This document shows, piece by piece, positions 19,752 to 28,105 of a stretch of DNA of 64,000 nucleotides. The position numbers were made by a program, and so were the translations under genes. Source of the stretch: Ideonella_A intermedia_A. GTDB lineage: Bacteria; Pseudomonadota; Gammaproteobacteria; Burkholderiales; Burkholderiaceae_C. The number at the start of each line of letters is the position of its first letter. The first letter of the stretch is position 1. The DNA lies in contig CALRPU020000004.1 of assembly GCA_943370175.1 (NCBI GenBank), forward strand, positions 1-64,000. The letters run 5' to 3'. Under the pieces are notes generated by a model. The model was not told the DNA's origin. It did not search any database and saw only the letters and a program-made list of their open reading frames with translations.

Positions 19752-21221
19752 TCAACGGCCTGGTCGCGCGTCGTCCCACATCCCCGGTGGCCGCTCACCG
19801 GGCTCGGGCCTGGCGGGCCAGCCGGGCGCCAGGGTCGAGGTGGGCGACAAGCTTCTCGCGGCCTGCTTGTCGGGGCGGGCGTCGTTGGCAGCGGCGTCGG
19901 TCGGCGATGAAGCCGTTGCGGGACACTGGCCGGTGGCCAGCAGGCCCAGGGCCGCTTGCGTCAGGGCCTCGGTCGGGCTGCCCAGGGCGCCGGTGAAGCG
20001 GTCGGCCACGCGGCACTGCGGCGTGATGCCGGTGTAGTAGCGGCCTGCACCGCGGGCGTTGAAGCTCTCAAAATTCACCGCGCTGTAGGTCAGGCCGCAG
20101 TTCGGCGTCGGGTTGAAGCCGAACGGCTTGCCGCAGGTGGTCCCGCCCACCGTGCTGACGGTCATGTGCGGCTGCAAGCCGTTGACCACCAGCTCACTGG
20201 CCGAGCAGGTGCGGGACCCGGTCAGCACGACGACCCGGCTGAAGCCCGGCGCCGTCGCCGAGAAGCTGTAGTTGGTGTTCAGCGCCGACTGCCGCGCGCT
20301 GTAGCGCAACTCGGCGAACACCTGGCGGTTGGCCGCGCTGCCGGCAATCAGCGAGCCCAGCAGCGCCGAGGTCGACACCCGGCCACCCCCGTTGTAGCGC
20401 AGGTCGAGGATCAGCTCGCTGGCCCCCGCAGCGCGCAGGCGTTCCACCGCGTCGGTCAATGGGGCCTCGGCCTGGGTGATGAAGTCTTTCAGCACCAGGT
20501 AACCCACGGTGCGCGCTGGCGCGGCGCCCGTGGCCGGCACGGTGAAGGTGGTGGACACCGGCACCGGCGTCAGGTCGAAGGTAGCGGCCCGCAGGGTGAC
20601 GGTGCGAGGCTGGCCCGCTTCGCTCAACAGGTCCAGTGTCAGGGTGTCGCCTTCGCGGCTGGGGACCAGCGCGGAGAAATCCGCGCGGGCCACCAGGTCG
20701 GCGGCGGGTCGGCCGTTGACGCTCACCACCGTGTCGCCGCGCACCACGCCGGCTGCCGCCGCGGGGGACCGGGCCTCCACGTAGCGCACGCGCAGCGGCA
20801 GCGTCTGTTCAAGGCCGTTCACCGCCACGCCGTAGTCCAGCGTGCGGCCCTCCGCGAAGAACTGTTCGTAGCTGGCGGTGTCGCTGATGTAACTCCAGCG
20901 GTCGAAGGGCCCGCTCAGGCTGCCGGTGAACAGCAAGGCCTGAAAGTAGCTCCCCACAGACGCGTAGGCAGCGGGCTCGGGGTTGGGCGATTGGCCGGCC
21001 CAGTAGTAGCGGTCCGCCATGGTGTTGCGCAGCCAGGCCTTCTGCCCCTCCAGGCTGCAGTCGGCCGACGCGGGGCCGGCCGCGTCCGACCCGTCACTGG
21101 CCCCACCCCCTCCACCACCACCGCCGCAAGCCGCCAGCGTGACCAGCGACGCCAGGGCGATCCAGCGTGGTGCGCCGCCTCGGCGTCGGGCTTGGGGCAG
21201 CGTTGAAGCAAGGTGCGTCAT
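19752..21221 (-). CDS. S41-family (C-terminal processing type) protease, lipoprotein
   Basis: Predicted periplasmic serine protease anchored by a lipid. The 489-residue protein has a signal with lipobox LAAC (Cys32) and a Gly8 spacer. A PDZ-like region (about 130-205; RYVEARSPAAAAGVVRGDTVVSVNG) precedes the S41 protease domain. The Ser/Lys dyad is visible: Ser340 in SRTCSASELV and Lys365 in GTTCGKPFG, exactly 25 residues apart as in Tsp (Ser430/Lys455). LILDLRYNGGGRVSTS is the typical S41 strand/loop. GGAAGG lies nine bases before the ATG. The C-terminal 50 residues are low-complexity and may be dispensable. It is convergent with the ompA-like gene. Confidence 0.88.
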   Translation of the reverse strand: MTHLASTLPQARRRGGAPRWIALASLVTLAACGGGGGGGGASDGSDAAGPASADCSLEGQKAWLRNTMADRYYWAGQSPNPEPAAYASVGSYFQALLFTGSLSGPFDRWSYISDTASYEQFFAEGRTLDYGVAVNGLEQTLPLRVRYVEARSPAAAAGVVRGDTVVSVNGRPAADLVARADFSALVPSREGDTLTLDLLSEAGQPRTVTLRAATFDLTPVPVSTTFTVPATGAAPARTVGYLVLKDFITQAEAPLTDAVERLRAAGASELILDLRYNGGGRVSTSALLGSLIAGSAANRQVFAELRYSARQSALNTNYSFSATAPGFSRVVVLTGSRTCSASELVVNGLQPHMTVSTVGGTTCGKPFGFNPTPNCGLTYSAVNFESFNARGAGRYYTGITPQCRVADRFTGALGSPTEALTQAALGLLATGQCPATASSPTDAAANDARPDKQAARSLSPTSTLAPGWPARPEPGERPPGMWDDARPGR

Positions 21222-21441
21222 CGTCAAGATCCTTCCATGTGAACGTGAACGGGGCGCGGGCCTCGGCAGTGCCGGCGGGAGCACGGCCACCCGCCCGGCC
21301 ACGAAGCACGGCCACCTACAATCGCCGATTGCGCCCAGCCCCGCTCGGCACAAGGCCTTCCGCACCGCGCTTGAGCCCCGTCGACGGGCCCCGCGGCCCC
21401 CCGCGGCCCCCACCTCGCAGACCGCCTCGCCTTTCACGACG

Positions 21442-24288
21442 ATGACTGAACTCGCCAAATCCTTCGAACCCGCCGCCATCGAAGCCCATTGGGCCCCGCT
21501 GTGGGAACGCAGTGGCGTCGGCCAGCCCACACTCGATCCCGCGAACCCCTCGTTCAGTATCCAGCTGCCGCCGCCCAATGTGACGGGCACGTTGCACATG
21601 GGCCACGGCTTCAACCACACGATCATGGACGCGCTGACGCGCTACCACCGCATGCGCGGGTTCAACACGCTGTGGCTGCCCGGCACCGACCACGCCGGCA
21701 TCGCCACGCAGATCGTCGTCGAGCGCCAGTTGCAAGACGAAGGCAAGAGCCGCCACGACATCGGTCGCAAGAACTTCGTCGCCCGCGTGTGGGAGTGGAA
21801 GGAGCACAGCGGCAACACCATCACCGGCCAGATGCGCCGGCTTGGCGACACGGTCGACTGGTCGCGCGAGTACTTCACCATGGACGAGACGCAGTCCGCC
21901 GTGGTGAACGAGACCTTCGTGCGCCTGTACGAACAAGGCCTGATCTACCGCGGCAAGCGCCTGGTCAGCTGGGACCCGGTGTTGCGCTCGGCGGTGTCCG
22001 ACCTCGAGGTCGAAAGCGAAGAGGAAGACGGCTTCCTGTGGCACATCCGCTATCCGCTGAGCGATGGCAGCGGCTCGCTGGTGGTGGCCACCACGCGGCC
22101 CGAAACCATGCTGGGCGACGTGGCCGTGATGGTGCACCCCGAGGACGAACGCTACGTGGCGCTGATCGGCAAGACGGTGACCTTGCCCTTGGTGGGGCGC
22201 GACATCCCGGTGATCGCCGACGACTACGTGGACCGCGCCTTCGGCACCGGCGTCGTCAAGGTCACGCCGGCCCACGACGCCAACGACCACGCGGTCGGTC
22301 AGCGCCATGGCCTCCCGATGATTTCGGTGCTGGCGCTGGACGCCACGGTCAACGACAACGCGCCCGAGGCCTACCGTGGCCTGGACCGCTTCGTCGCCCG
22401 CAAGAAGGTGGTGGCCGACCTGGACGCCCTGGGCTTGCTGGTCGAGACCAAGAAGCACAAGCTGATGGTGCCGCGCTGCGCCCGCACTGGGCAGGTGGTC
22501 GAGCCCATGCTGACCGACCAGTGGTTCATGGCCATGACCAAGGCGGGCCCGGATGGCGAGTCCATCGCCGGCCGCGCCGTCAAGGCGGTCGAACGGGGCG
22601 ATGTGCAGTTCGTGCCGCCGCAATGGGTCAACACCTGGAACCAGTGGATGAAGAACATCCAGGACTGGTGCATCAGCCGCCAGCTGTGGTGGGGCCACCA
22701 GATCCCCGCCTGGTACGGCAGCGCCGGCGAGGTCTTCGTGGCCCGCAGCGAGGAAGAGGCGCGCGCCCAGGCCACCGCCGCCGGCTACACCGGCGCGCTG
22801 ACGCGCGACGCCGACGTGCTCGACACCTGGTACTCGGCCGCGCAGTTCCCGTTCAGCACCGTGGGCTGGCCAGCCAAGTCCATCGAGCAGGACCTGTTCC
22901 TGCCCTCGACGGTGCTGGTCACCGGCTTTGACATCATCTTCTTCTGGGTCGCCCGGATGATCATGATGACGCTGCACTTCACCGGCAAGGTGCCGTTCAA
23001 GCACGTCTACATCCACGGCCTGGTGCGCGACGCCCAGGGCCAGAAGATGAGCAAGAGCGAAGGCAATGTGCTGGACCCGGTTGACCTGATCCAGGGCGTG
23101 GACCTGCCCACGCTGATCAAGAAGTCGACGGTGGGTCTGCGCCGGCCCGAGCACGCGCCCAAGATCGCTGCGCGCATCACCAAGGAGTTTCCGCAAGGCA
23201 TGCCCGCCTACGGCGCCGACGCGCTGCGCTTCACGATGGCGAGTTACGCCAGCCTGGGCCGCGACATCAACTTCGACACGCGCCGCTGCGAGGGCTACCG
23301 CAACTTCTGCAACAAGCTCTGGAACGCCACCCGCTTCGTGCTGATGAACTGCGAGGGTCAGGACTGCGGCTTGAAGGAGCACACCAAGGCCGAGTGCGCA
23401 CCCGGCCAGCCTTTCCACCAGTACTTGGTGTTCAGCCCGGCCGACAAGTGGATCAGCAGCGAGCTGCAGCGGGTCGAGGCGGCCGTGGCCGAAGGTTTTG
23501 CCGAGTTCCGCCTCGACAACGTGGCCAACGCCTGCTATCAGTTCGTGTGGGACGAGTACTGCGACTGGTACCTGGAGATCGCGAAGGTCCAGATCCAGAC
23601 CGGCACGCCCGCCCAGCAGCGCGCCACCCGGCGCACGCTGATCCGCGTGCTGGAAACGGTGCTGCGACTGCTGCACCCGCTGACGCCATTCATCACCGCT
23701 GAGTTGTGGGAACGCGTGGCGGTGGTGGCCGGCCGCAAGGCGGCCGACTCGGCCGAGGGCGTGGTGACCGCGGCTTACCCGCAGGCCCAGCTCGACCGCG
23801 TCGACGCGTCTGCGGACGCCTGGGTGGCCCAGCTCAAGGCGGTGGTCGGCGCCTGCCGCGGCCTGCGCGCCGAGATGAGCCTGTCCCCGGCCGAGCGCGT
23901 GCCGCTGCTGGCCCACGGCGACGCGGCCTTCATCGACGCGGCGGCGCCACTGCTGAAGTCGCTGGCCAAGCTCAGCGACGTGCGACGCATCGACAGCGAA
24001 GCCGAATTCGAGCAAGCCACCCGCCATGCGGCGGTGGCGGTGCACGGGGCGGTGCGGCTGGCGCTTCATGTCGAGGTGGACGTGGCGGCCGAACTCGATC
24101 GCCTCGCCAAGGAAATCGCCCGGCTCGACGGGGAGATCACCAAGGCCCAGGCCAAGCTGTCCAACGAGAGCTTCGTTGCCCGCGCACCGGCGGCCGTGGT
24201 GGCGCAGGAGCAGGCCCGCGTGGCCGACTTCACCGCATCGCGCCAGCGGCTGGCGGAACAGGCCCAGCGCTTGAAGGCCGACGCTTGA
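21442..24288 (+). CDS. valS: Valyl-tRNA synthetase
   Basis: Charges tRNA-Val; essential cytoplasmic class I synthetase. The 948-residue product shows the HIGH-type signature TLHMGHGF, the KMSKS loop (GQKMSKSEGN), the editing domain (VATTRPETMLGDVAV, FGTGVVKVTPAHDAND), WFMAMTK and DWCISRQLWWGHQIPAW. A C-terminal coiled-coil arm (ELDRLAKEIARLDGEITKAQ) is characteristic of ValRS. The ATG at 21442 gives the expected N-terminus (MTELAKSFEP...); the upstream open frame covers the divergent protease promoter. A -10-like TACAAT lies at 21317-21322, about 120 bp upstream, without a clear -35. galU follows after 71 bp. Confidence 0.97.
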   Translation: MTELAKSFEPAAIEAHWAPLWERSGVGQPTLDPANPSFSIQLPPPNVTGTLHMGHGFNHTIMDALTRYHRMRGFNTLWLPGTDHAGIATQIVVERQLQDEGKSRHDIGRKNFVARVWEWKEHSGNTITGQMRRLGDTVDWSREYFTMDETQSAVVNETFVRLYEQGLIYRGKRLVSWDPVLRSAVSDLEVESEEEDGFLWHIRYPLSDGSGSLVVATTRPETMLGDVAVMVHPEDERYVALIGKTVTLPLVGRDIPVIADDYVDRAFGTGVVKVTPAHDANDHAVGQRHGLPMISVLALDATVNDNAPEAYRGLDRFVARKKVVADLDALGLLVETKKHKLMVPRCARTGQVVEPMLTDQWFMAMTKAGPDGESIAGRAVKAVERGDVQFVPPQWVNTWNQWMKNIQDWCISRQLWWGHQIPAWYGSAGEVFVARSEEEARAQATAAGYTGALTRDADVLDTWYSAAQFPFSTVGWPAKSIEQDLFLPSTVLVTGFDIIFFWVARMIMMTLHFTGKVPFKHVYIHGLVRDAQGQKMSKSEGNVLDPVDLIQGVDLPTLIKKSTVGLRRPEHAPKIAARITKEFPQGMPAYGADALRFTMASYASLGRDINFDTRRCEGYRNFCNKLWNATRFVLMNCEGQDCGLKEHTKAECAPGQPFHQYLVFSPADKWISSELQRVEAAVAEGFAEFRLDNVANACYQFVWDEYCDWYLEIAKVQIQTGTPAQQRATRRTLIRVLETVLRLLHPLTPFITAELWERVAVVAGRKAADSAEGVVTAAYPQAQLDRVDASADAWVAQLKAVVGACRGLRAEMSLSPAERVPLLAHGDAAFIDAAAPLLKSLAKLSDVRRIDSEAEFEQATRHAAVAVHGAVRLALHVEVDVAAELDRLAKEIARLDGEITKAQAKLSNESFVARAPAAVVAQEQARVADFTASRQRLAEQAQRLKADA

Positions 24289-24359
24289 CCCGATTGTTTT
24301 CCAGCCCCGCGCAGGCCACTTCGGCGTGACGCGACCCAACCCACGGACCTCATCGATTC

Positions 24360-25226
24360 ATGCGCGTCAACAAAGCCGTTTTCCCGGTGGCCGGCCTGGG
24401 CACCCGATTTCTTCCCGCCACCAAGGCGCAGCCGAAGGAAATGCTGCCGGTGGTGGACAAGCCGCTGATCCAGTACGCGGTGGAAGAGGCCTATGCCGCC
24501 GGCATCCGGCAAATGATCTTCGTGAACGGCCGCAACAAGCGGGCCATTCCGGACCACTTTGACACCGCGTACGAACTCGAGGCCGAACTGCTCGCCGCCG
24601 AAAAGCACGAGCTGCTGGCGGTGGTGCACTCGGTCAAGCCCGACGACATGGAATGCATCTACATCCGCCAGTCCAAGGCCCTCGGCCTCGGCCACGCGGT
24701 GCTGTGCGCCCAGAGCGTGGTGGTCAACGAGCCGTTCGCCGTGCTGCTGGCAGACGACCTGATGGTGGGCAACCCGCCGGTGCTGGCGCAAATGGTCGAG
24801 CAGTTCGCCGAGTGGCAATCGTCGATCATCGCCGTCCAAGAAGTGCCGCCCGAACACACCCGCCGTTATGGCATGGTCGCCGGCAAGCCGGTCGACGACC
24901 GGATGATGGACCTGACCCACATCGTCGAGAAGCCCGCGCCGGAGGCGGCGCCCTCCAGCCTGGGCGTGGCTGGCCGCTATGTGCTGACGCCGGGCATCTT
25001 CCGCGAGATCGCGAACTTGCCGCGCGGCGTGGGCAACGAGATCCAGCTCACCGATGGCATTGCCAAGCTGATGCGCCGGGAGAAGGTCTTTGCCTACCGC
25101 TACGCCGGCCGCCGCTACGACTGCGGCAGCAAGGAAGGGTTTCTCGAAGCCAACGTGGAACTGGCGCTCGCGCACCCCAAGCTCGGACCGGCGTTCCGCG
25201 AGTACCTGAAGTCACTCAAGCTCTGA
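24360..25226 (+). CDS. galU: UTP-glucose-1-phosphate uridylyltransferase
   Basis: Makes UDP-glucose from UTP and glucose-1-phosphate for envelope polysaccharide and glycan synthesis. The 288-residue length is normal. The nucleotide-binding signature GLGTRFLPATKAQPKEMLPV, the acceptor motif VDKPLIQYAVEEA, and later blocks (LLADDLMVG, RYGMVAGKPV, GNEIQLTDGIAKLM, YDCGSKEGFLEANV) are all present, including the catalytic Lys and metal-binding Asp. It lies 71 bp after valS and could share its transcript. Convergent with tusA, 42 bp apart. Confidence 0.96.
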   Translation: MRVNKAVFPVAGLGTRFLPATKAQPKEMLPVVDKPLIQYAVEEAYAAGIRQMIFVNGRNKRAIPDHFDTAYELEAELLAAEKHELLAVVHSVKPDDMECIYIRQSKALGLGHAVLCAQSVVVNEPFAVLLADDLMVGNPPVLAQMVEQFAEWQSSIIAVQEVPPEHTRRYGMVAGKPVDDRMMDLTHIVEKPAPEAAPSSLGVAGRYVLTPGIFREIANLPRGVGNEIQLTDGIAKLMRREKVFAYRYAGRRYDCGSKEGFLEANVELALAHPKLGPAFREYLKSLKL

Positions 25227-25268
25227 AGGGCGCGCAACGAACGGGCCTGGCCCTGGGGGCACAAGCGC

Positions 25269-25499
25269 TCAGCGGCGGCGCAGGTAGTGGGTGAATTCGT
25301 CGTTGCCGGATTGCTGTTCGACCAGCTCGTTGCCGGTTTGGCGGGCGAAGGCCTGGAAGTCGCGCAGCGAACCCGGATCGGTCGCCAGCACGCGCAACAC
25401 GTCGCCGCTGTTCATGTCGGCCAGCGCCTTCTTGGCCTTCAAGATGGGCAACGGGCAGTTCAGGCCGCGGGTGTCGATTTCTTTTTGTGCGTCGATCAT
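25269..25499 (-). CDS. TusA/SirA-family sulfur carrier protein
   Basis: Small (76-residue) sulfur-relay protein with the two-layer alpha/beta TusA fold. The sulfur-carrying Cys15 lies in RGLNCPLPILKAKKAL, the diagnostic CPxP motif, followed by LRVLATDPGSLRDFQAFARQ. Such proteins pass persulfide sulfur to partners in thiouridine, molybdenum-cofactor or other sulfur pathways. It is the third gene on the strand after cysM and a NUDIX gene, 81 bp downstream of the latter, suggesting a link with cysteine/sulfur metabolism. Which relay it serves cannot be told. Confidence 0.9.
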   Translation of the reverse strand: MIDAQKEIDTRGLNCPLPILKAKKALADMNSGDVLRVLATDPGSLRDFQAFARQTGNELVEQQSGNDEFTHYLRRR

Positions 25500-25580
25500 G
25501 GGGTGAAGCTCCTGCCACAGGGGCGGTAGGGGTCAGGCCGCTGTTCTATCGCGGCCGCATGGGTTGGGTCAACCCGCGGG

Positions 25581-26132
25581 TCAGTCCGCGGGCCGAGCGG
25601 GCCGCGACGACAGCTCGCGCCACTGGGGCGTGTGGCCGCGGGCCGTCAGCCAGTCCGCGAGCGCGTAGCCCGTGCCGGCGGGCCAGCACTTGACGTCCTC
25701 GGGCGCAAACAACTGGTACTCCAGCAGCTCGGGCGACAGACGGACTTCGCCACGGGCCACGACGTGGTACGCCACGATCACCTGGTTCATGCGCTGGAAG
25801 TCGTAGACCCCGATCAGTTTGACCGACTCCGCGGTCAGCGCGGTTTCTTCCAGCACCTCTCGGGCGATGCCTTCCTGCGCAGTTTCGCCGGCTTCCATGA
25901 ACCCGGTGATCAGGGCAAACACGCGGCCGGGCCAGGCGGCGTTGCGGGCCAGCAGAATGCGCCCGCCCTCGTCGGCCTTTTCGATGACGGCGGCCAGCAC
26001 CGGCGTGGGGTTGTTCCAGTGGGTCCATTCGCAGGCCGGGCAGCGCAGGCGCTCCTTCGGCCCGCCGTCCTCATCGCGGGCCAACCACGCCAGCGGCGTG
26101 GCGCACATCGGGCAAAAGCGGAAGTCGGCCAT
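25581..26132 (-). CDS. NUDIX hydrolase with N-terminal zinc ribbon
   Basis: A 183-residue pyrophosphohydrolase acting on a nucleoside diphosphate derivative. A zinc ribbon is formed by CPMC (about 7-10) and CPAC (about 31-34), as in NudC-type NADH pyrophosphatases and relatives. The NUDIX box is intact: GFMEAGETAQEGIAREVLEE, with all the Gly/Glu/Arg/Glu-Glu positions. The protein lacks the second half of NudC, so the substrate remains open (NAD-like or ADP-sugar). The ATG at 26132 starts five bases after the cysM stop, so the two are likely coupled. Confidence 0.88.
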   Translation of the reverse strand: MADFRFCPMCATPLAWLARDEDGGPKERLRCPACEWTHWNNPTPVLAAVIEKADEGGRILLARNAAWPGRVFALITGFMEAGETAQEGIAREVLEETALTAESVKLIGVYDFQRMNQVIVAYHVVARGEVRLSPELLEYQLFAPEDVKCWPAGTGYALADWLTARGHTPQWRELSSRPARPAD

Positions 26133-26137
26133 GGCGC

Positions 26138-27076
26138 TCAGGCGGGGAAGACGCCAGTGGACAGGTAGCGGTCGCCCCGGTCGCAGACGATGAAGACGAT
26201 GGTGGCGTTCTCCACCGTCTTGGCCACCTGCAGGGCGGCCCAGCAGGCGCCGGCCGCGGAGATGCCGGCGAACAGGCCCTCCTCGCGCGCCATGCGGCGG
26301 GCCATGTCCTCGGCGTCGGCCTGGCTGACGTAGACCAGTTCGTCCACCTGGGCCGGGTCGTAGATCTTCGGCAGATAAGCCTCGGGCCACTTGCGGATGC
26401 CGGGAATGCGCGAGCCGTCCATCGGTTGCGCACCGACGATGCGCACGCCCGGGCGTTGCTCTTTCAGGTAGCGCCCGGTTCCGGTGATGGTGCCGGTGGT
26501 GCCCATGGCGCTGACGAAGTGGGTGACCTCGCCCGCGGTGTCGGTCCAGATTTCCGGGCCGGTGGTCTCGTAGTGGACGCGCGGGTTGTCGCCGTTGGCG
26601 AACTGGTCGAGCACCCGGCCCTTGCCGTCCTTCTGCATCTGCTCGGCGAGGTCGCGGGCGTATTCCATGCCGCCGGAGCGCGGCGTCAGCACCAACTCGG
26701 CGCCGAAGGCCTTCATGGTCTGGGCCCGCTCGATGGACAAGTCCTCCGGCATGATCAGCACCATGCGGTAGCCGCGGATCGCCGCGGCCATGGCGAGTGC
26801 GATGCCCGTGTTGCCGGAAGTGGCTTCGATCAAGGTGTCACCGGGCCGGATGTCGCCGCGCTCCTCGGCGCGGCGGATCATGCTGATGGCAGGCCGGTCC
26901 TTGACCGAACCGGCGGGGTTGTTGCCTTCGAGCTTGCCCAGGATAACGTTGCCGCGCTGCGCGTTGTCGAGACCGGCCAGCCGTTGCAAACGCACCAGCG
27001 GCGTGTGGCCGATGACGTCTTCCACGGTGGCGTAGCGGGGGCGCTCGGGGCGCGGTGCGGGACGGGATGCGGGCAT
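26138..27076 (-). CDS. cysM: Cysteine synthase B (O-acetylserine sulfhydrylase)
   Basis: PLP enzyme making cysteine (or S-sulfocysteine from thiosulfate). The 312-residue product has the Lys Schiff-base motif EGNNPAGSVKDRPA, the substrate loop EATSGNTGIALAM, and the phosphate cup GTTGTITGTGRYLKE. The 'EGNNPAGSVKDR' form, shorter length and 'MEYARDLAEQM' region are typical of CysM rather than CysK. The start ATG at 27076 gives a short basic N-terminal extension before YATVEDVIGHTPLVRL; the open frame upstream runs through a tRNA gene and is not coding. First gene of the cysM-NUDIX-tusA cluster, 89 bp after tRNA-Leu on the same strand. Confidence 0.94.
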   Translation of the reverse strand: MPASRPAPRPERPRYATVEDVIGHTPLVRLQRLAGLDNAQRGNVILGKLEGNNPAGSVKDRPAISMIRRAEERGDIRPGDTLIEATSGNTGIALAMAAAIRGYRMVLIMPEDLSIERAQTMKAFGAELVLTPRSGGMEYARDLAEQMQKDGKGRVLDQFANGDNPRVHYETTGPEIWTDTAGEVTHFVSAMGTTGTITGTGRYLKEQRPGVRIVGAQPMDGSRIPGIRKWPEAYLPKIYDPAQVDELVYVSQADAEDMARRMAREEGLFAGISAAGACWAALQVAKTVENATIVFIVCDRGDRYLSTGVFPA

Positions 27077-27165
27077 CGGTGTCGCAGGCCACCGGCGCTC
27101 TCGGCGCCCGAGGGCCGGTGTCAACGCCGACGGGATCGACCGGGCGCGCCGGGCAGGTGAGCGGG

Positions 27166-27250
27166 TGGTGCCTCCGGTCGGAATCGAACCGACACTCCTT
27201 GCGGAACGGGATTTTGAGTCCCGCGCGTCTACCAATTTCGCCACAGAGGC
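27166..27250 (-). tRNA. tRNA-Leu (anticodon CAA)
   Basis: An 85-nt class II tRNA with encoded CCA. Acceptor GCCTCTG pairs with CGGAGGC (one G-T), discriminator A. The anticodon stem GGGA/TCCC encloses loop CTCAAAA, giving anticodon CAA (codon TTG). A long variable arm (GTTCCGCAAGGAGT) and T-arm GTCGG-TTCGATT-CCGAC confirm tRNA-Leu. Confidence 0.97.
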
Positions 27251-27423
27251 CGCTGTAAGGCGCGCAGTATGCCACGGCCATCCCCCGGTCTGCAGGGGGC
27301 GGCTCTTCGCAACGCCGGGGCCTGCACGCCGGCGGTGTCCGTGCCGTGCTCCCGCGCTGTCGTTTGCAGGTACGCTCGCTGTTGATTCGACTACCCGCCC
27401 CACCCGGGGCCCAGGACCCGCGC

Positions 27424-28020
27424 ATGCCCCCATTGCTTCCGATCACCCAGGCCCTGTTGCTGATCAACGTGGCGATGTTCTGCATCGACACCTTCCTTGG
27501 CACCTGGTTCATCCGCCTGTTCGCACTGTGGCCCCTGGGCGAAGGCTTTCTGCCGTGGCAGGTGGTGAGTTACGCCTTCCTGCATGGTGGCATCGGTCAC
27601 CTGTTCTTCAACATGCTGGGCCTGTGGATGTTCGGCTCGGAGCTGGAGGCGTTGTGGGGCCGCAAGCGCTATTTGCAGTTCTACTTCGCGAGCGTGCTCA
27701 CCGCCGCCGCGGCGCAGCTGGTCATCGCGGCGCTGACCGGCTCGGGCAACCCCACTGTGGGCGCTTCGGGCGGGCTGTTCGGCCTGCTGCTGGCCTACGC
27801 GATGATGTTTCCCAACCGGGTCATCGTGCCGCTGATACCGCCGATCCCAATGAAAGCCAAGTACTTCGTGGCGCTGTACGGTGGCCTGGAGCTGTTCCTG
27901 GGCGTCACCGGCACGCAGTCGGGCGTGGCGCACTTTGCCCACCTGGGCGGCATGCTCGGCGGCTTCCTGATGATTCGCTACTGGCGCGGGCAACCGCCCT
28001 TCCCCGGCCGACGGCGTTGA
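27424..28020 (+). CDS. Rhomboid-family intramembrane serine protease
   Basis: Predicted six-helix membrane protease that cleaves transmembrane segments. The 198-residue protein has several hydrophobic helices, the catalytic Ser115 in GASGGLFG and His173 in HFAHLGG, and the oxyanion-site Asn63 in HLFFNMLG, with the conserved WR-like loop LEALWGRKRY. Length and topology match the bacterial rhomboid core without extra domains. ATG 27424 is chosen because upstream codons are not protein-like. The next gene, on the same strand 85 bp away, encodes an HtrA-like protein without active-site residues; a functional link is possible but unproven. Confidence 0.9.
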   Translation: MPPLLPITQALLLINVAMFCIDTFLGTWFIRLFALWPLGEGFLPWQVVSYAFLHGGIGHLFFNMLGLWMFGSELEALWGRKRYLQFYFASVLTAAAAQLVIAALTGSGNPTVGASGGLFGLLLAYAMMFPNRVIVPLIPPIPMKAKYFVALYGGLELFLGVTGTQSGVAHFAHLGGMLGGFLMIRYWRGQPPFPGRRR

Positions 28021-28105
28021 CGCCCGGCGGGCGGCAAAAGCCCTAGTCAGGCGCGGGGTGGCATCCCGGTTGCATGCTGGCAGCACACTGAGGCAGGAGT
28101 CGACC

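Noticed and set aside
21317..21322. TACAAT as valS promoter -10 box
   Set aside because: No matching -35 hexamer at the proper distance; mentioned in the valS entry only.
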